Shown in pieces: positions 13,429 to 21,857 of a stretch of DNA of 22,981 nucleotides. Both the position numbers and the translations under genes were made by a program. Source of the DNA: a virus. Under the pieces are notes generated by a model. That model was not told the origin of the DNA and searched no databases. It saw nothing but the letters and a program-made list of their open reading frames with translations. How positions within the stretch are numbered: the stretch's first letter is position 1; each line of letters opens with the position of its first letter. The DNA is taken from the IMG/VR virus record IMGVR_UViG_3300047352_000258, positions 1-22,981 of that record; one strand, given 5' to 3'.

Positions 13429-15741
13429 ATGGCTGAGCGTCTATTTCGTGGTCAGATCCAGCCACAGGCTCGGCCGTTAGGGGCTTTCGTCCAGCCATCA
13501 CGGAACAATGTTCCGGGTGCGCCTGACCAGCCACGACTGCCTGGCGTCTCGCAGATTGCGACGTTGCAGCAGGCGGGCACCAGCGGTGTTGCTGGGTTCA
13601 ACCAGATGCAGCAGTTGGCTGATGCGCTGAAGCCATTGGGCAAGAACTTGCAGCGGACTGTTGACCGCGGCATGCGTCAATACGCCATCGGGGGCATCGA
13701 GTCTGGCTATTACGACGAGCTCAAGAACGAGACAGTCCGCGCCAAGTTGCGGATGCAGGAGAACGCTGAGGACGGCGCGGCTGATGCCGCCACCACCATC
13801 ACGCAGCTGGAGAAGGTAGATCCAATTGCCGCATCACTTGCCAGGGAAGCCAATCCCTGGAAGCTGATCGGCCGTAGGCGTGCTGCTGCGCAGCTTGCTG
13901 CTGGGCAGGTGTCGTCACGGTTCACCGCTTATCTCGCTGAGAACGCCGGGTCACTGGGTGACATGCAGCCAGGCAGTCCTGAGCTGATGGCTACCAAGGC
14001 TGAGATCACCCAGGGGGTACTGAAGGATTACGGACTCAGTGGTGATGAGCTGGAGTCCACTTATTACGTTTCGCCGCAGATCAACAAGAGCTGGGATCAG
14101 TTCACCCAGAAGCAAGGCGAGCTGTACACCGCCCAGGTTTACGACACCCAGGTTGCGATGTCGGGCCAGCAGGTCAACGCAGCCATCACCATCGGGTCAC
14201 GCGAAGGGATCGTGTTGCCAACAGGCGAGAGGGTCATGCCTGGTGACCCAAGGTTTGCGCCTTCGCTAGGGATGCAGATCACGCAGAACATTGACAAGAA
14301 CCTGTCGCTGCTGGGTGGCAAGGACAGGCGTAATGCCTGGGAGGCGATGAAGAAGAACCTGGCTTATTGGTACGACGCAGGGATTCCTGGCGTTAAGCAG
14401 GCAATTCAGAACGTCAGGCTTGGCAATCCATCAATGGAGTGGGACAAGCGCCCGCTGTGGATTCAGTCCAACCCGATGGAGTTGGTGGAGATGCGCAACT
14501 CGGCGATCGAGATAAGGAGTGGGAACTATGAAGCGACGCAGGGTGTCTACAAGCAGAACCTTGACAGGCTCTGGCAGGAGAAGGTGCTCACTCCTGGGTA
14601 TGCGTTTGATTCGCCGGAGTATCGCCAGGCAGCAGCGGCGGTTGAAGAGGAAGCAAACAAGATGGGTTATCGGGATGGCGCTGGCTATGTCAGTGGCCGG
14701 ATGACAGAGGACCAGCAGGTTGTCGAAGGAAGCCGCTTGGGGGCACCAACTTTTGAGCAGAAAACTGAGTTTGAAGAAGGGATTCGCGGATTAACTCCTG
14801 AGGAGTTTGAGAGCGCTGGTGATCTCTCGGAGCTTTACGGGCTTGCCAGGCAGATGGCAAGGCGTGAGCCAACAGAGGAGTTACGGATCCAGGCTTACGA
14901 CCGTTACACCAAGCTGATTCGCGAGAAGCAGGAACAGTTCGAGGGGCTGCCAGCCAATTCGAGCATGAAGTCTTCTGTCACTCAGGCAGTGAAGACTGAC
15001 CTTGCGCAGGAGGGCATTTCTTCGCTGAAGGGCACGATGACCTGGCAGGGCCAATTTGGCACTTGGGGAACAGCTAACGGCACCCAAGAGACAGCAAGTG
15101 AGCAGCGTTATAGGCAGTTTGCGGAGACTGCTCGCCGCCTTCACCGGGCTGAGTATTTCAGCCAGCTGCAGGCGTGGAGGTCGAAGCCCGAGAACAGGGG
15201 GCTGGCTGTTTCGCCTGCTGATGAAGCGGTGATCTTGGAGAACTCTGCTGCGGCAGTTCGCAAATCAGAGGAGTACAAGGCGGCCGTCAACATTGCCAAG
15301 GGCCTGAAGCCAGATGGTGGCAAGAAGGATCCGCCGCCAGCGCCTGTCAATCAGGACGCATCACAGGGTCCAGTGCCCAGGGCAGCTGCCAGCTCAATCA
15401 CGGCTCAGCAGGCCGGTCGATACAAGGACTTCTCAGTGATGAAGCCCAAGTGGATTCACTCTGAACTGAAGTCGTTGAAGGATGAGGCGGGCCTCAGCAA
15501 AGAACTGCAGGGCCTGGCCGAACAGGTGAATGTGCCTCCCGAGCGTTATCTGATTGAGCAGCTCAAGTTTTATCCACAGCTGGATCCCACTGGGGCATGG
15601 CGGGAATACCTGGAGTACCAGCTGAAGCAGCAGAAGTCAGGCAGTACAGCAGCAATCCCCTACGGCAGTGAGTCATCCACCCCAAGGAGTCCCGGCTCCT
15701 GGATGACAGCAATGGTCATGCCGGTTCAAACCATCTCGTAA
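13429..15741 (+). CDS. Internal virion protein, gp15-like
   Basis: Encodes 770 residues (T7 gp15 is 747). gp15 is a mainly helical core protein that is ejected and forms the periplasmic part of the DNA conduit. The sequence is helix-rich, with an early Gln/Leu-rich segment (FNQMQQLADALKPLGKNLQR), YGLSGDELESTYYVSPQINKSW (about 199-222), and repeated Arg/Glu-rich helices from 430 to 600. A Pro/Ser-rich linker (DPPPAPVNQDAS, about 638-650) precedes a C-terminal helical region. No enzymatic motif is visible. It begins four bases after the gp14 stop, without a clear ribosome site. Assignment rests on position, length and helical character more than on a strong motif. Confidence 0.75.
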   Translation: MAERLFRGQIQPQARPLGAFVQPSRNNVPGAPDQPRLPGVSQIATLQQAGTSGVAGFNQMQQLADALKPLGKNLQRTVDRGMRQYAIGGIESGYYDELKNETVRAKLRMQENAEDGAADAATTITQLEKVDPIAASLAREANPWKLIGRRRAAAQLAAGQVSSRFTAYLAENAGSLGDMQPGSPELMATKAEITQGVLKDYGLSGDELESTYYVSPQINKSWDQFTQKQGELYTAQVYDTQVAMSGQQVNAAITIGSREGIVLPTGERVMPGDPRFAPSLGMQITQNIDKNLSLLGGKDRRNAWEAMKKNLAYWYDAGIPGVKQAIQNVRLGNPSMEWDKRPLWIQSNPMELVEMRNSAIEIRSGNYEATQGVYKQNLDRLWQEKVLTPGYAFDSPEYRQAAAAVEEEANKMGYRDGAGYVSGRMTEDQQVVEGSRLGAPTFEQKTEFEEGIRGLTPEEFESAGDLSELYGLARQMARREPTEELRIQAYDRYTKLIREKQEQFEGLPANSSMKSSVTQAVKTDLAQEGISSLKGTMTWQGQFGTWGTANGTQETASEQRYRQFAETARRLHRAEYFSQLQAWRSKPENRGLAVSPADEAVILENSAAAVRKSEEYKAAVNIAKGLKPDGGKKDPPPAPVNQDASQGPVPRAAASSITAQQAGRYKDFSVMKPKWIHSELKSLKDEAGLSKELQGLAEQVNVPPERYLIEQLKFYPQLDPTGAWREYLEYQLKQQKSGSTAAIPYGSESSTPRSPGSWMTAMVMPVQTIS

Positions 15742-15746
15742 GCGCC

Positions 15747-18476
15747 ATGGAAGCACCGCAAATCCCTTTTCTCGCAGACCTCAGCGAGGAGGAACTGGAT
15801 GGGCTGGACCAGATGCAGCCGATTGAGTTCGCGTATCCAAAGGACAACGGTCCTATTCAGCAAGGGATACCGAGCACTGATCTGACGGACCAGTTGCGAA
15901 CTGCAGTCGGCAACCAGCTGGGGCCGGTGCCCAAGGCAGAGCTGGATGCGATGTCACCGAGCCAGCTGCGTGCGCTGAAGAACCAGCGCTTTGAGGAGGC
16001 TGCTGGCTGGGCTAAGCCACTGGCGCAGTTTTACAACGTGATCACTTCCCCGGCGGCAGTCGAGGGCATGGTGATCGGCATCCCTAATGCGGTGTCGAAG
16101 CTGGCAAACGCTTCGATGGACGCGGCTGCTGAGCGACTGACCGGCAAGCCATGGGATAACGAGCCTGCCTGGCAGATCCCGCAGGACCCCCTGAAGCGTC
16201 TTAATCCCTATCGAGAGGGAGACATGGGCGACACACCTGCTGATCGACCTGGCTTTGAGTTTGGTGCTGAGGCAACAGGCGAGGTGGCTGGTGTGTTCAC
16301 CGGTCAGACGCTGATCAAGAACCTCAAGCGTGTGCCGCAGCTGGTCAACCTGGCCAACAAGGTGAAGCAGCAACAGCAGGTCAGGCGGCTGGCAGTTGCA
16401 GCGCAAGGCAACAACACCCTGCGGCGTGGGATCAACCGTGCACGGTTTGGCGGTGAAGCGTTTGTCGATACGACTATTGCCTCGTTGTTCCAGGACGCTG
16501 AGTTCGGCAACGTGTCCGATCTGTTCGGCCCAAACCCTCTGTCCACCAGTGAGGACAACAGCTATTTCGAGAACCTGCGGAACAAGCAGATTGCTGATGG
16601 CATCCTCACGCCACTGGCGCTGATCGGCGCTGGCCAGCTGACTCCATGGACACGCCGCTTGGCTGACGGTGATCTGGCCTTTGGGTTGGACGAACTGGCC
16701 AAGGTTGAGCTTGAGCCTTATGTGCCACGCAGGATCACCCAGCCGCTACTGCCACCCGGTGCAGTTGACGAGGGCTTTGACTCAGCGATTGACCGCAGCA
16801 CTTCTGCGAACTTGCAGGTGCAGCAGGTGCAGTCCCAGCGGGCTCGCCTGAACACGATGTTCCCTGGCCTTAAAACCTTTGAAGGTGGAGAGGGTCAGTT
16901 CTCGCTGGACATCACTGGTGCTGGCGGTGCGTTCCGCGAGGACGGTGCCCCGCTGCCCCGCGTCGAGAATCCTGACGGTGAGGGCACGATTGTCAGCGGC
17001 CCAGAGATGGAGTTCAGGCAGTCACCCAAACAGATGAAGTTGGACCTGACTTCATTTGAGGATGCACCTGATCCGCGGCCAGAGCTGAGCACATTTCTTG
17101 CTGAGCTGGACGAGCTGGATGATTTCCAGCTGAAGGAGATGCTGCCCAAGGTCAGCCAAGAGGACAAGCTGCAGGCGCGGCAGGTAGAGCTGGAGGCCAC
17201 TGAGGCGCAGCTTGCTGCACAGCGAGAAAGGATTGCTGAGATCAACGAGCGTGGCCAGCTGCCTGAAGGGACAAAACGGCGGATGACTCCTGATGGGGTG
17301 AAGCGCGAGACGAAAAAGGTTGAACGGAAGATGGAGGAACTGCAGGCCACGCTGCTGCGGTTGCAGGCACCAGAGGTTGAGTCGATCCTGGTTGGCGATC
17401 AGCTGCAGTTGGCAATGCAGCAGAGCTTGGACCTCACTGCCCCTGACATCGAGCTGCCAGCGATGAAGCAGTTTGTGTGGGACGAGGCGAAAGAGCGCTG
17501 GGTGCAACCAGAGATGGTTGACGTTGAAACCTATCGGGGTGGCCACGAATCGCCCGAGGCTTATCGCGAGGCAATCTCTGGCTGGAACCGTGACCTTCTC
17601 CGCAAGATGGCGTCACCAACCGAGAGCCCAGAAATCGCAGCAGTCCTGAAGGCTCGGACTGGCCGCCGTGTCTGGAACGCCAAGAAGGAGGACATCGTTA
17701 ATGCAATGGTCGAGGTGGCAGCTCGCAGTAACACCTATGTCGAAACGGTGCCTGCCCCGCCTCGCCCAGCACCTGAGCAGCTGCCGCTTGAGGGACTACA
17801 GCAAAGCCTGGATGTAACTCCTGATCCTGAGTTCCCTGGTGGCCGCGGCATGGATGCCGAGACCCGCGAGTCAATCAAGCAGAGGATTCTGCAGGCTGCG
17901 ATCGACAACGGTGAGGTGCAGATCGATGTCACGCCTATTCCCGACAAGCTGCCTGCCACTGAGTTCGACCAAGGCCGACTGCTGGATGAGTTGTTTGACG
18001 ATCAGCTGGAGTTGATCAAGTTCGCAAACGACGAGACGCCTACATACAAGGCTGGTGGCAAGAGTGCCGAGTCTCTGCTGGAGGAGGTCCGCCAGCGTTT
18101 CGACTGGGCTGAGATGGACGGCGCTGCACAGCAGGCCAACCGTCAGGCCATGTTCCAAAAGAACGGTTGGAATGAATTGACCTGGGAGGAGAAGAAGCGG
18201 GCTGGGCTGCTGACCCGTGAGGAGACCGGCTTCTATGTGGGCGAGGCAGGCGAAGTCACTGATGTCACCAGTGATCAACTGTTGGAGTGGACTCCTGACG
18301 GTGTTATCCCTGCCAAAGATGCAGCGATTGCCAAGCCAAAGGACAAGCCGAAAAAGAAAAGATCTAAGACCAAGACATCTTCACAGGTGACGAGCGCACG
18401 CAAAAATACAGATAACGTCCGCAAGCAGCTGGACGCGATAAACCGTCAACTCGAAAAGGGCACCTGCAATGGCTGA
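15747..18476 (+). CDS. Large internal virion / ejection protein, candidate first part of a split gp16
   Basis: Encodes 909 residues and starts six bases after the gp15 stop. T7 gp16 (1318 aa) is a single protein with an N-terminal lytic transglycosylase; here two large genes fill that slot. I find no Glu-Ser...G-L-M-Q transglycosylase signature in this protein. Residues ~85-220 have small-residue helices (FYNVITSPAAVEGMVIGIPNAV) that could be amphipathic or membrane-active. Residues ~470-545 look coiled coil with many Glu, Gln and Arg. Short SLDxT-type motifs recur five times between 383 and 730. The C-terminus has a dense Lys patch (KPKDKPKKKRSKTK, about 860-875). It overlaps the next gene by eight bases. 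A virion role is inferred from position; a domain function is not recognised. Confidence 0.62.
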   Translation: MEAPQIPFLADLSEEELDGLDQMQPIEFAYPKDNGPIQQGIPSTDLTDQLRTAVGNQLGPVPKAELDAMSPSQLRALKNQRFEEAAGWAKPLAQFYNVITSPAAVEGMVIGIPNAVSKLANASMDAAAERLTGKPWDNEPAWQIPQDPLKRLNPYREGDMGDTPADRPGFEFGAEATGEVAGVFTGQTLIKNLKRVPQLVNLANKVKQQQQVRRLAVAAQGNNTLRRGINRARFGGEAFVDTTIASLFQDAEFGNVSDLFGPNPLSTSEDNSYFENLRNKQIADGILTPLALIGAGQLTPWTRRLADGDLAFGLDELAKVELEPYVPRRITQPLLPPGAVDEGFDSAIDRSTSANLQVQQVQSQRARLNTMFPGLKTFEGGEGQFSLDITGAGGAFREDGAPLPRVENPDGEGTIVSGPEMEFRQSPKQMKLDLTSFEDAPDPRPELSTFLAELDELDDFQLKEMLPKVSQEDKLQARQVELEATEAQLAAQRERIAEINERGQLPEGTKRRMTPDGVKRETKKVERKMEELQATLLRLQAPEVESILVGDQLQLAMQQSLDLTAPDIELPAMKQFVWDEAKERWVQPEMVDVETYRGGHESPEAYREAISGWNRDLLRKMASPTESPEIAAVLKARTGRRVWNAKKEDIVNAMVEVAARSNTYVETVPAPPRPAPEQLPLEGLQQSLDVTPDPEFPGGRGMDAETRESIKQRILQAAIDNGEVQIDVTPIPDKLPATEFDQGRLLDELFDDQLELIKFANDETPTYKAGGKSAESLLEEVRQRFDWAEMDGAAQQANRQAMFQKNGWNELTWEEKKRAGLLTREETGFYVGEAGEVTDVTSDQLLEWTPDGVIPAKDAAIAKPKDKPKKKRSKTKTSSQVTSARKNTDNVRKQLDAINRQLEKGTCNG

Positions 18477-21400
18477 TTGTTCTGACCTGAATGCCCGTAA
18501 GAGAGAGCTAGAGGAGAAGCTGGCCGCGGCGGAAAAAGTGCAGCGGGCCGTTGAGGCTGAAGCTGCGCTGGACAATCAAACCACCAGTGGGAACTTCAGG
18601 ACGTTCTCAATGGTTGATGGCACCAAGGTCCGCATTGATCTTGAGGGTTGGTATGCCAAGGCAGAAGCGGACAACGTGGCGATGGGCGAGGACGCCCTGA
18701 AGGAATACGTTCGCGATCAGTTCTCTAAAAATGCCAAGCCCAATGGCAGCAAGAACGAGAACATCAACTATGCCCAGATGGATCCAACAGATGAGAACGT
18801 CAATCTGTTGCTTGCCATGGCTGGGCAGAAGCGAGGCAAGACAGAGTTCGGCGAAGAAGTGGCGATGCCCTTCACCAGCGAGGTGGCAAACCAGGCGCTG
18901 ATTCAGGAGGTTGCGTTGCGCGGCGGTGATGTCACAAACATCGCCAAGGACCTGTCGGCCTACGGCAAGAAGGTGATGCGCCTGCCGGAGATGATGGTGC
19001 TGTCCAAGAAGATGAAGCTAGACAGCGCGGCCTATTACGCCGATCTGTTGGACGACGTTGGCGACATGATGGAGAGCTTTGGCTTGTCGCCAGAGGTCAA
19101 GCGTCAAGTCGCACGCGCTGGGCAGTGGGCTTATCTGTTTGAGCAGGTTGACGCTGTGATGTCACGGCGGGTTGGCCAGGCTCTGCGGTCCCGCAACTTT
19201 GAGATGGCCGCCACCCGTTGGGATGAGGCAGCCAACGGCGTCAAGTTCGATGACATCGAGCTGCTGGATTTGGACAAGCTGAAGCCTGGCTCTCTAGCTG
19301 CACAGGTGCTGGAAGCTATTGAGTCCGGCAATGCCAAGGAGTTGAAGGATCTTGCTAGGGCCAAGCGCGTTGGTGCCTTGAACGACGTGGGCATGAACGA
19401 GGGCAACGTCATGACCCAAGTGCGGATGCTCAACACACTGCGCAAGGACAACATGTTCCTTAGCCCGAGCACCTGGATTCAGCGCAACGTGGTGGCTGGC
19501 GCTCTTGTGAATTTCTCCAATGGGATGGAGGACTTTTACCGCACAGCTTTCAAGACCAAGGACGTGGGCTTTGCCTACCAGGCATCGACTGTTGCGTTTG
19601 CCCGGATGCAGTCCGGCATGGGTGCTGCCTTTGGTAATGCCTTTGAAGCGCTGATGACAGGCAAGGCGACGTTTACCCAGGCAGGACTCAAGGAAGGCGT
19701 TGACCCCAACTCGCTGATCAACCGCAAGCGCAACACAATTCAAATGCTGCAGGAGACCAAGAAGCAAATCAACGAGTCCTGGACTGGCTTGTTCGATGAT
19801 CCGGTTGAGGCTGTTGCCATTACCCCACCTGCTGCGCTCAACCTGATGAGCCTGTCGGCCCGTTATGTGCTGGGCCAGATGACTGAGCGATTGACGGGCA
19901 GCACTGCTGGTTACATGCCTGGCTTCTCACTGCTGCAGGCCGGCGATGAAGTGACCAGGAAGATGGGATTTGACTGGAAGGTTGGACTTGATAGCTATGT
20001 AAATGCCGGCGACGAGTGGGACAAGCTGGCAACCAAGCCAGGCGGTGTGTCGAAGGCTGAGTGGATGGCCGCCCGCAGCAATGAGCGAGCTGATGCTGCA
20101 GTGTTTGACGGTCTGATGACTGACGACGAGCTGACCAGGCTGCGCCGCCGGGCTGGTGCAACGCAGTACGGCGACATGAGCAACGAGGCATTGCGCCTCA
20201 AGATCTTCAACGACCAAAACGGTCTGCCCAACCCTGGCACCAGAGAGGGTGCGGCTGGTTTGCAGCGAGGGATGGAGGCCACCTTTACCCAGAAGATCAA
20301 GGATCCGCTTGGCGTAGGCGTTCAGACGGCTAGGCAAAACCCGCTGGTTGGCTGGGTGATTCCTGTTTTCCAGACGCCTTACAACGGCTTGAAGTGGTTG
20401 CTTGAGCGTGACGCTTACATCGCGTTGCCAAAGCAGTTGATCATGGAGGTCCGCCAGAAAGCTGGCAAGGATGGCAGCAAGCCATTCACTGCTGATGAGT
20501 TAGCTGACGCCAGGGCCAAGACGGTGACAGCCATGTTCATCTCAGCCACCACCTACGGGCTGTGGCAGACAGGTGTGTTCAGTGATGGCGGCAGCTTTAA
20601 CCCTGATCAGCGCAAGCGTGAAGGCGCAACGATCCCGCCTTACTCGTTCTCCGTTGGCGGCACTGGGCTGCACATGCTGATGTCAAAGCTCAACTTCTCT
20701 GGCAGATCAATTGACCTTGTTGACCTGATGGGGCTGCAGGCAGATATGCATCGTGCTGTTCACGAGAACGTGATAAGTGAGCAGGACTTCAACGGTTTGA
20801 TGTCTGGCATCACTCAGTCTTATGCCCGAATCCTGGACAGCAAGCAGTCACTCAGTGGGGTGATGGAACTGTTGAATGGCTTGGCTCGTCAAGCGCAAGG
20901 CAACAGCGTGAACTGGGCTGAGGTGATGGCGTCGCAGATGAGTGGTGTTCTGCCGCTGTCTGGTTTGCTCAACTCTGGCTCGCGGTCATTGCAGGACCCA
21001 AGCCTGATTCAAGAGAGCAGGCGTGAACTCAGCCCAACTGAAATTGCTGCAATTGAAGGAGACGAAAACTGGGGTGTGTTCCAGGAGTTTGCCTCGAAGG
21101 TGGCCAGGAACTATCCAGTCCTTGGCACTGCTGGCTATCAGGCGCGCGAGTTCGATTGGCTTGGCCGCAAGCGCAAGCGGGTCTTTGGCATTCCTTACGA
21201 CGCGGTGGCGCCGTTTGCTCCGATCATCACCAGCGACACACCGCTGGATCGGTGGATGAATGAGCATGGTCTGGGCAGCAAGCCACGGCCTGAGGCCCAG
21301 GTTGGTGGTGGCACGCTTCACCCCAGCCTGAAAGGAGGAGCCGCCACCCAGATGACTGTGCCTGAGGAGAACACCTACCGGCAGGAGATGTATTCACTCA

Positions 21401-21816
21401 AGGGTGAGATACCTGCTGGTGCAATCCTTGGATCATCAGCCGTTATCAGCACAGGGTTTGCTGCCTACAACATTGATCGCTATGTGCAGGGCAACACGAT
21501 GCTTGAGGCATTGACGTTGCTGAGCAAGGACCCTGACTACAACCTGGATCTGGAGACACCGAACGGCCCGAGCATTGCAACGACCGATCTGCCTTATGCC
21601 GAGCAGTCAGTCTCCAACAGGAGCAGCTCATTGAATGACCCGCGCGGTGTCTACAAAGTTTGGGAGGCAGTCGTCACTTATTACGACGAGCAGGCGCTGC
21701 AGAACATGGCGCAGCAGCACCCTGACTTTGTGAAGAAAGCGCTGGCTAACGCTGAGCTGAAGGGTGAGCGGATTCGGGAAGATCGTGAGGCCGTAATGGG
21801 ACTTTCCCCTCAGTAG
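18469..21816 (+). CDS. Large internal virion / ejection protein, gp16-like C-terminal type
   Basis: Encodes 1115 residues and starts in the eight-base overlap ATGGCTGA, with AAAAGGG eight bases upstream. The N-terminus is charged and helical (ARKRELEEKLAAAEKVQRAVEAEA). The middle carries NMFLSPSTWIQRNVVAGALVNF (about 328-349) and NPLVGWVIPVFQTPYNGLKWLLERD (about 624-648), patterns seen in very large phage core or injected proteins. Hydrophobic helices near 690-710 (AMFISATTYGLWQTGVF) might insert in membrane. The end has a proline-containing DxPLDRWMNEHGLGSKPRP element (about 925-945), also typical of such proteins, followed by a helical tail. No peptidoglycan hydrolase motif is visible. By position it corresponds to gp16, the inner-membrane part of the T7 ejectosome. 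Confidence 0.68.
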   Translation: MADCSDLNARKRELEEKLAAAEKVQRAVEAEAALDNQTTSGNFRTFSMVDGTKVRIDLEGWYAKAEADNVAMGEDALKEYVRDQFSKNAKPNGSKNENINYAQMDPTDENVNLLLAMAGQKRGKTEFGEEVAMPFTSEVANQALIQEVALRGGDVTNIAKDLSAYGKKVMRLPEMMVLSKKMKLDSAAYYADLLDDVGDMMESFGLSPEVKRQVARAGQWAYLFEQVDAVMSRRVGQALRSRNFEMAATRWDEAANGVKFDDIELLDLDKLKPGSLAAQVLEAIESGNAKELKDLARAKRVGALNDVGMNEGNVMTQVRMLNTLRKDNMFLSPSTWIQRNVVAGALVNFSNGMEDFYRTAFKTKDVGFAYQASTVAFARMQSGMGAAFGNAFEALMTGKATFTQAGLKEGVDPNSLINRKRNTIQMLQETKKQINESWTGLFDDPVEAVAITPPAALNLMSLSARYVLGQMTERLTGSTAGYMPGFSLLQAGDEVTRKMGFDWKVGLDSYVNAGDEWDKLATKPGGVSKAEWMAARSNERADAAVFDGLMTDDELTRLRRRAGATQYGDMSNEALRLKIFNDQNGLPNPGTREGAAGLQRGMEATFTQKIKDPLGVGVQTARQNPLVGWVIPVFQTPYNGLKWLLERDAYIALPKQLIMEVRQKAGKDGSKPFTADELADARAKTVTAMFISATTYGLWQTGVFSDGGSFNPDQRKREGATIPPYSFSVGGTGLHMLMSKLNFSGRSIDLVDLMGLQADMHRAVHENVISEQDFNGLMSGITQSYARILDSKQSLSGVMELLNGLARQAQGNSVNWAEVMASQMSGVLPLSGLLNSGSRSLQDPSLIQESRRELSPTEIAAIEGDENWGVFQEFASKVARNYPVLGTAGYQAREFDWLGRKRKRVFGIPYDAVAPFAPIITSDTPLDRWMNEHGLGSKPRPEAQVGGGTLHPSLKGGAATQMTVPEENTYRQEMYSLKGEIPAGAILGSSAVISTGFAAYNIDRYVQGNTMLEALTLLSKDPDYNLDLETPNGPSIATTDLPYAEQSVSNRSSSLNDPRGVYKVWEAVVTYYDEQALQNMAQQHPDFVKKALANAELKGERIREDREAVMGLSPQ

Positions 21817-21857
21817 CAGGCGGCATACACTGAGGGCTGCACCAGTGCAACCCTCTG
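21817..21857 (+). promoter_or_regulatory. Tail-fibre gap: promoter-like element (site C) and hairpin
   Basis: This 41-nt gap holds GGCGGCATACAC (core GCATACAC at 21823-21830), matching the elements before the SSB and capsid genes, at the location of T7 phi17. It is followed by a hairpin: GAGGG (21832-21836) pairs with CCCTC (21851-21855), and TGCA (21838-21841) with TGCA (21846-21849), around CCAG, with one C-A mismatch. The stem ends two bases before the ATG. No ribosome site is visible, so the structure may influence fibre translation. Confidence 0.5.
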
